Positions 58,065 through 64,000 of a stretch of 64,000 bases of DNA are shown here, piece by piece. Numbering within the stretch: position 1 is the first letter of the stretch; each line of letters opens with the position of its first letter. Location of the stretch: positions 1-64,000 of the forward strand of contig CANKZQ010000003.1 of NCBI GenBank assembly GCA_947488345.1, in the 5' to 3' direction. The translations under genes were made by a program, and so were the position numbers. The notes beneath the pieces are model-generated. The model was not told the origin of the DNA. It saw nothing but the letters and a program-made list of their open reading frames with translations, and searched no databases. The DNA comes from an uncultured Flavobacteriaceae bacterium. Lineage in GTDB: Bacteria; Bacteroidota; Bacteroidia; Flavobacteriales; Flavobacteriaceae.

Positions 58065-59516
58065 ATGAGTGTAGAGAAAATTATAGAAGAGAAAAAACAA
58101 GGTCAAGCCTTGGTTACTGATCAGATAAAAGGAAACAGCAAAAAACTGTTTATAGAAAGCTATGGTTGTCAAATGAATTTGAACGATAGCGAAATAGTTG
58201 CATCTATATTAGCCAAAGAGGGGTTTAATACAACACAGCAGTTAGATGATGCAGATTTAGTATTAGTGAATACCTGCTCTATTCGAGATAAAGCCGAGCA
58301 AACCATACGCAAACGTTTACAATATTATAACAAGGTAAAAAAGAGCAATCCTTCGATGAAAGTTGGAGTATTAGGTTGTATGGCCGAACGCCTAAAATCA
58401 AAATTTCTCGAAGAAGAGAAAATTGTTGACCTCGTTGTTGGACCAGATGCTTATCGAGATTTACCAAATTTAGTACAAGAAGTAGAAGAAGGAAGAGATG
58501 CCGTTAACGTTATCTTATCAAAAGATGAAACCTATGGTGATGTCGCTCCAGTGCGATTAAATTCGAATGGTGTATCTGCTTTTGTCTCTATCACCAGAGG
58601 CTGTGATAACATGTGTACTTTTTGTGTAGTCCCTTTTACGAGAGGAAGAGAACGTAGTCGTGATCCGAAAAGTATTTTGGAAGAAATTCGTGAAATGCAA
58701 GGTAAAAATTTCAAAGAAATTACATTGCTTGGACAAAATGTAGATAGCTATTTATGGTATGGCGGTGGTTTGAAAAAAGATTTTAAAAAAGCTTCTGAAA
58801 TTGCCAAAGCAACGGCTGTTGATTTTGCACAATTATTAGATATGTGTGCTTCAGAATTTCCGAAAATGCGCATTCGTTTTTTCACATCTAACCCACAAGA
58901 TATGAGTCTCAATGTGATTCACGCTATGGCTAAACATCAAAATATTTGTAAGTATTTGCATTTACCCGTACAATCTGGAAGTACCAGGATGCTCGAAAAA
59001 ATGAATCGCCAACATACACGTGAAGAATATATCGAACTTATTGATTCGATTCTCGAAATTGTTCCAGAAATGGCATTTAGTCAAGATATGATGACAGGAT
59101 TTTGCGGAGAAACCGAAGAAGATCATCAAGATACAATTTCTTTAATGGAATATGTCAAGTATGATTATGGCTTTATGTTCGCCTATTCTGAAAGACCAGG
59201 CACCTTAGCGGCTAAAAAGTTTGAGGATGATATTCCATTGGAGGTAAAGAAACGTCGTTTGGCAGAAATCATCGAATTACAATTAGAACACTCTCATTAT
59301 AGAACGCAACAACATGTAGGGAAGGTTGAAGAAGTGCTTATAGAAGGAATTTCGAAAAAATCAGATGCACATTGGAAAGCCAGAAATTCGCAGAATACTG
59401 TGGTTATATTCCCAAAAGAAAAGTATCAGATGGGAGACTTTGTAAATGTGAAAATTGAAGAGTGTACCAAAGCAACGCTTATCGGAACCGCTGTAGGATA
59501 TTCAAACAATAATTAA
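58065..59516 (+). CDS. miaB: tRNA-2-methylthio-N6-dimethylallyladenosine synthase MiaB
   Basis: This encodes 483 aa from the ATG at 58065; an upstream in-frame TTG overlaps the promoter and is rejected. The UPF0004 domain has Cys in ESYGCQMN, NTCSIRDKA and VLGCMAERL. The radical SAM domain has CxxxCxxC in RGCDNMCTFCVVPFTRG. A C-terminal TRAM domain follows. It adds a methylthio group to i6A37 of tRNAs. It overlaps no gene and is followed 1 base later by the sigma-54 activator. Confidence 0.97.
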   Translation: MSVEKIIEEKKQGQALVTDQIKGNSKKLFIESYGCQMNLNDSEIVASILAKEGFNTTQQLDDADLVLVNTCSIRDKAEQTIRKRLQYYNKVKKSNPSMKVGVLGCMAERLKSKFLEEEKIVDLVVGPDAYRDLPNLVQEVEEGRDAVNVILSKDETYGDVAPVRLNSNGVSAFVSITRGCDNMCTFCVVPFTRGRERSRDPKSILEEIREMQGKNFKEITLLGQNVDSYLWYGGGLKKDFKKASEIAKATAVDFAQLLDMCASEFPKMRIRFFTSNPQDMSLNVIHAMAKHQNICKYLHLPVQSGSTRMLEKMNRQHTREEYIELIDSILEIVPEMAFSQDMMTGFCGETEEDHQDTISLMEYVKYDYGFMFAYSERPGTLAAKKFEDDIPLEVKKRRLAEIIELQLEHSHYRTQQHVGKVEEVLIEGISKKSDAHWKARNSQNTVVIFPKEKYQMGDFVNVKIEECTKATLIGTAVGYSNNN

Positions 59517-59517
59517 C

Positions 59518-60750
59518 ATGGAGAATCTACAAGCTTTAAAACAACGATTTGGGATCATTGGAAATGATCCTTCATTAAATCGCTCACTTGAGAAAGCCGT
59601 ACGCGTCGCTCCTACTGACATTACTGTTTTGGTTACGGGTGAAAGTGGTGTTGGTAAAGAAAGTATTCCTAAAATTATACATCAATTATCGCATAGAAAG
59701 CATGCAAAATATATTGCAGTAAATTGTGGAGCGATACCCGAGGGAACCATTGACAGTGAACTCTTCGGACATGAAAAAGGAGCCTTTACCGGTGCGACTC
59801 AAACGAGAAATGGTTATTTCGAAGTTGCCGATGGAGGGACGATCTTTTTAGATGAAGTTGGTGAACTCCCATTAACGACACAAGTGCGCTTGCTGCGTGT
59901 ATTAGAAAATGGAGAGTTTATTAAAGTAGGTTCTTCGAAAGTGCAAAAAACAAATGTTAGAATTGTTGCTGCCACCAACATGAATATGATGGAAGCCATC
60001 CAAAAAGGTAAATTTCGTGAAGATTTATATTACAGACTCAGCACCGTCGATATTCATTTACCGGCATTGCGTAAACGTAAAGATGATATTCATTTAATTT
60101 TTAGAAAATTCGCCTCAGATTTTGCACAAAAGTACAGCATGCCCACAATTCGTTTAGAGCCAGATGCCATTCCCATTTTATTGAGTTACGCTTGGCGCGG
60201 AAACATTCGTCAGTTGCGAAATATTACAGAACAAATCTCTGTCATTGAGCAAAACCGGAGTATTTCTGCCGCTACGTTGGCCAACTATTTACCAGAACAT
60301 ACGGGTAATTTACCGGCCCTTGTCGATACAAAAACGAGTGCGAGTGATTTTGCAAACGAGCGCGAAATATTGTACAAAGTGTTGTTCGATATGCGAAATG
60401 ATATTACCGATTTAAAAAAACTCACCTTAGAATTAATGGAAAGCGGTAATAGCGTTCAGGTAAAAGAAAACAATCAACGCTTAATTCAAAAGATATATGG
60501 TGATGACGAAGAACAAGAAGATAATTTAGTAGAAATTATTCCGGCTCAAAAAACCGAGCCTTTTCAACCGCAACAAGATCCTTATCATGATGCAGAAACG
60601 GTTGAAGAAACACTTTCGTTGCAAGAAAAAGAATTTGAAATGATTAAGCGCGCCTTAGAGCGCAACCATAATAAGCGCAAATTGGCAGCAAAAGAATTAG
60701 GTATTTCCGAGCGAACGCTCTATCGAAAAATAAAACAGTTCGATTTGTAA
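59518..60750 (+). CDS. Sigma-54-dependent transcriptional activator (AAA+ and Fis HTH)
   Basis: This encodes 410 aa. There is no receiver domain; the AAA+ domain begins near residue 20 with Walker A GESGVGKES, the sigma-54 loop GAFTGATQTRNGYF, and Walker B GGTIFLDEVGELP. An acidic linker (about 300-365) and a Fis-type HTH (RKLAAKELGISERTLYRKIK) complete it. It opens sigma-54 promoters; the trigger is unknown. It lies between miaB and lptE, an arrangement common in Flavobacteriaceae. Confidence 0.93.
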   Translation: MENLQALKQRFGIIGNDPSLNRSLEKAVRVAPTDITVLVTGESGVGKESIPKIIHQLSHRKHAKYIAVNCGAIPEGTIDSELFGHEKGAFTGATQTRNGYFEVADGGTIFLDEVGELPLTTQVRLLRVLENGEFIKVGSSKVQKTNVRIVAATNMNMMEAIQKGKFREDLYYRLSTVDIHLPALRKRKDDIHLIFRKFASDFAQKYSMPTIRLEPDAIPILLSYAWRGNIRQLRNITEQISVIEQNRSISAATLANYLPEHTGNLPALVDTKTSASDFANEREILYKVLFDMRNDITDLKKLTLELMESGNSVQVKENNQRLIQKIYGDDEEQEDNLVEIIPAQKTEPFQPQQDPYHDAETVEETLSLQEKEFEMIKRALERNHNKRKLAAKELGISERTLYRKIKQFDL

Positions 60751-60786
60751 TTTCTGTTCTTAAATCGTTTCTTTGTTCACTATCTT

Positions 60787-61293
60787 ATGAAAAAAAGCAC
60801 ACTTATCTATATGACTCTTGCACTTATCACCTTGGTGAGTTGCAGTGTGAAATATGGCTTTACAGGAGGTAGTACTGGTGACGCTAAAACTATACAAATA
60901 GATTTTTTTCCAAATAACGCTACACTTGTAGAACCAATTGTGAGTCAAAAATTTACTCTAGAACTGCAAGATAGATTCTTACGACAAACTAGCTTAGATT
61001 TAGTGACCAACGATGGAGATTTACATTTTGAAGGTGAAATTACAGAATATAGAATTATTCCAATAAGTGCCACTGCTGAACAAACAGCATCACAAAATAG
61101 ACTCACAGTAGGTATTCGAGTTCGCTACTTTAACAAACTCGTACCTGATGATGATTTCGAAAGAACGTTTTCATTTTTCTCAGATTTTGATGCAAATGCG
61201 CAACTCTCAGGAAGTTTGCTTGAAGATGCGCTCACCGAAATATTCGAAAGAATCACACAAGATATTTATAACGCTTCTTTAGATAATTGGTAA
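60787..61293 (+). CDS. lptE: LPS assembly lipoprotein LptE family
   Basis: This encodes 168 aa with a lipobox ending at Cys19 (TLVSC). The pattern KYGFTGGSTGDAKTIQIDFF, LELQDRFLRQTSLDLV and LHFEGEITEYRI is that of the flavobacterial LptE-like family. LptE plugs the LptD barrel that inserts lipopolysaccharide into the outer membrane. The ATG of the next gene follows the stop immediately. Confidence 0.9.
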   Translation: MKKSTLIYMTLALITLVSCSVKYGFTGGSTGDAKTIQIDFFPNNATLVEPIVSQKFTLELQDRFLRQTSLDLVTNDGDLHFEGEITEYRIIPISATAEQTASQNRLTVGIRVRYFNKLVPDDDFERTFSFFSDFDANAQLSGSLLEDALTEIFERITQDIYNASLDNW

Positions 61294-62067
61294 ATGACAT
61301 TAAACGATTTTACATATCTTCTTAAAGAACCTTGCACAATCACACCTGAGCAAACTAACGAAATGGAGGGTATTATTCAGTTATACCCCTATTTTCAAGT
61401 CGCGCATTTGTTGCGGTTGAAAGGGTTAAAAAAACAACATAGCTTCAACTATAACAAGAGTTTAAAAACGACTGCTGCGCACACTACAAATAGAACAGTA
61501 TTATTTGATTTTATCACCTCAGATACGTTGGATATCGAACGACAGGATCTCAAACATCAAAAAGTATTACAGGAAACAGAGATTGTCGATGCCGAAATCA
61601 TAGAACAAATCTCTACGACCACTGTGGAACCACCTGCTATTGTAAAAAAACCGGTACTCGAAAGCCTACAGATTGGTGAACCCTTAGATTTTGATAAAAG
61701 TGAAATGCATTCGTTCAATGAATGGCTCCAACTCACAAGCTATAAACCGATAGAAAGAACGTCGGTGCCTAAAGAGAATATCAACCCCGACAAGTCGAAA
61801 AATTTTGAACTAATTGATCAATTTATAGCCTCAAAACCCAAAATAAAACCGTCAGAAAGTTCAAATACTGTCGACATTGCTTCACAGAGTTCAGTAGAGA
61901 ATGAAAGCCTGATGACCGAAACATTAGCGAGAGTATATTTAGAACAAAAAAAGTATGACAAAGCCATTAAAGCTTTTCATATTTTAAGTTTGAAATATCC
62001 AGAAAAAAGTGGTTTCTTTGCAGACCGAATTAAAGCGGTCAAATTTTTACAACAAAATAAAGCATAA
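61294..62067 (+). CDS. Hypothetical protein with a C-terminal TPR-like segment
   Basis: This encodes 257 aa, soluble. The N-terminus (MTLNDFTYLLKEPCTITPEQ and LYPYFQVAHLLRLKGLK) and a C-terminal TPR-like hairpin (ETLARVYLEQKKYDKAIKAF) flank a low-complexity acidic middle. It is conserved by position between lptE and secG in Flavobacteria. Its role is unknown; a scaffold role is possible. Confidence 0.8.
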   Translation: MTLNDFTYLLKEPCTITPEQTNEMEGIIQLYPYFQVAHLLRLKGLKKQHSFNYNKSLKTTAAHTTNRTVLFDFITSDTLDIERQDLKHQKVLQETEIVDAEIIEQISTTTVEPPAIVKKPVLESLQIGEPLDFDKSEMHSFNEWLQLTSYKPIERTSVPKENINPDKSKNFELIDQFIASKPKIKPSESSNTVDIASQSSVENESLMTETLARVYLEQKKYDKAIKAFHILSLKYPEKSGFFADRIKAVKFLQQNKA

Positions 62068-62069
62068 AT

Positions 62070-62408
62070 ATGTTTAGTATATTTTTAATTTTAATCATAG
62101 CGGTAGCGATTTTACTAATCTTGATTATTATGGTCCAAAACCCTAAAGGAGGAGGCCTATCTTCTTCTTTTGGAGGGCAAGGCGCTCAAAGTTTAGGAGG
62201 TGTACAAAACACCAATAATTTTCTTGACAGAACAACATGGACATTGGCAATTGCCCTTTTTGTGTTGATATTGGCATCTAACTTTACAATACCCAGAGAA
62301 ACGGTAGTAGAAGATTCTCAGATAGAAAATACAATCAATGATAGAGAAGTGACGACTCCATCTCAAGATGCGTTACCAGTAGCTACCCCTCAGGATACAA
62401 CAAAATAA
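62070..62408 (+). CDS. secG: Protein translocase subunit SecG
   Basis: This encodes 112 aa: two membrane segments (about residues 2-20 and 54-73), with the conserved cytoplasmic loop MVQNPKGGGLSSSFGGQGAQ between them. It belongs to the SecYEG channel. The C-terminal tail is an acidic extension. It lies 2 bases after the TPR protein gene in one operon. Confidence 0.95.
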   Translation: MFSIFLILIIAVAILLILIIMVQNPKGGGLSSSFGGQGAQSLGGVQNTNNFLDRTTWTLAIALFVLILASNFTIPRETVVEDSQIENTINDREVTTPSQDALPVATPQDTTK

Positions 62409-62432
62409 CTAATTCAAATATTTTTTGAATAA

Positions 62433-62464
62433 AAATGCCAACGGGAAATGACACGTTGGCATTT
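62433..62464 (+). terminator. Terminator of the lptE-secG operon
   Basis: AAATGCCAACG / CGTTGGCATTT forms an 11-base stem followed by TTTATTTTAT. Confidence 0.88.
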
Positions 62465-62486
62465 TTTATTTTATAGATATAACAAA

Positions 62487-62517
62487 TTGTCATTCTTTTT
62501 TAATTGGCATACTTTTC
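62487..62517 (+). promoter_or_regulatory. Candidate groES-groEL promoter
   Basis: TTG at 62487-62489 and TACTTTTC at 62510-62517 are spaced like Bacteroidota -33/-7 elements, 20 bases apart; the start codon is at 62560. No CIRCE element is visible. Confidence 0.45.
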
Positions 62518-62559
62518 GCCAATTCATGTTAGATTAATAATAACTTAAATAGTATACAA

Positions 62560-62838
62560 ATGAGTAAATTAAATATCAAACCTCTTGCTGATAGAGTTGT
62601 GATTGAAGCGAAAGCTTCTGAAACAAAAACTGCATCGGGTATCTACATACCAGATTCTGCCAAAGAAAAACCACAAGAAGGTAAAGTGGTAGCCGTAGGA
62701 AAAGGCACAAAAGATGAACCTACTACTGTAAAAGTGGGCGATACTGTTTTGTACGGAAAATATGCCGGCTCTGAATTGAAGCTCGGTGGAAAAGATTATT
62801 TAATCATGAGAGAGACCGATATATTAGCAATTATCTAA
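62560..62838 (+). CDS. groES: Co-chaperonin GroES
   Basis: This encodes 92 aa. It has the GroES pattern [20 protein letters not shown], the mobile loop with SGIYIP, and [15 protein letters not shown]. It caps the GroEL chamber. It is followed 84 bases later by groEL; the gap carries a short hairpin repeat. Confidence 0.98.
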   Translation: MSKLNIKPLADRVVIEAKASETKTASGIYIPDSAKEKPQEGKVVAVGKGTKDEPTTVKVGDTVLYGKYAGSELKLGGKDYLIMRETDILAII

Positions 62839-62883
62839 TACGTATAGGAAGTCAAATCTCAAACAACAATTTCAAAAATCAGG

Positions 62884-62902
62884 ATTCCTGTTTTGCAGGA
62901 AT
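62884..62902 (+). repeat. Short hairpin repeat between groES and groEL
   Basis: ATTCCTG TTTTG CAGGAAT, followed by GACAC, is a perfect seven-base stem. It resembles REP-type elements of Flavobacteria and may tune the two messages. Confidence 0.5.
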
Positions 62903-62904
62903 GA

Positions 62905-64000
<1,096 letters not shown>

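Overview
The window is a low-GC chromosome segment from a member of the Flavobacteriaceae (phylum Bacteroidota). The evidence is a gldK-gldL-gldM-gldN gliding/type IX secretion operon, a flavobacterial LptE-type lipoprotein, DUF6090 proteins, LytS/LytT and CHAT/TPR families typical of the group, and TAnnTTTG-type promoter elements. The genus cannot be called from the sequence alone. No rRNA, tRNA or CRISPR array was seen.

Region 1 (about 1-19,400) is an integron-like gene-cassette array. Twenty-three cassettes, all on the + strand, each carry one small gene (one carries three). They are separated by 22 complete, about 121-125 bp (once 198 bp), imperfectly palindromic sites that run from AAC to CCGTT, plus one truncated site. 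The first bases of each cassette (GTTRNNNNNN...) are the reverse complement of the bases just before the next site (...NNNNNNYAAC). This is the R'/R'' relation expected for attC sites of circular integron cassettes, but the match extends to about 14 bases. Most stem mismatches are A opposite C on the top strand, so they become G.T wobbles on the bottom strand, the strand integron integrases use. Cargo includes SUKH and barstar immunity-like proteins, a HEPN-like protein, regulators (Crp, AraC/GyrI), DUF6090 (twice), DUF4304, DUF6624, TPM and SPFH-like proteins, many lipoproteins and one pseudogene. No integrase gene is visible; it may lie left of the window.

Region 2 (about 19,470-44,480) is a large locus for small secreted peptides. 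It holds a LytTR response regulator with three tandem paralogous LytS-type kinases, an HTH protein, and two lipoprotein/TPR-CHAT (caspase-like) pairs. It also holds an HlyD adaptor with a C39-peptidase ABC exporter, and four double-glycine-leader, cysteine-rich peptides, one of them only 43 aa. Two C39-like/VKOR/thioredoxin fusion proteins, an ECF sigma factor with a TPR membrane protein that may be its anti-sigma, and a stand-alone LytTR regulator complete the locus. Each peptide gene is preceded, 38-42 bases before its start codon, by a conserved double-palindrome element whose arms covary between copies; a fifth, decayed copy lies without a peptide gene at 26,159. The likely logic is: sense a signal, express Cys-rich peptides, form disulfides with VKOR-Trx, cleave at GG and export. 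The CHAT/lipoprotein pairs are of unknown role.

Region 3 (about 44,800-64,000) is core genome: an ABC-F ATPase, a DUF983 protein, an FAD oxidoreductase, gldN-M-L-K, a degenerate arginase-family protein, topA, an LpxR-like outer-membrane protein, miaB, a sigma-54 activator, lptE, a TPR protein, secG, groES and the first two thirds of groEL.
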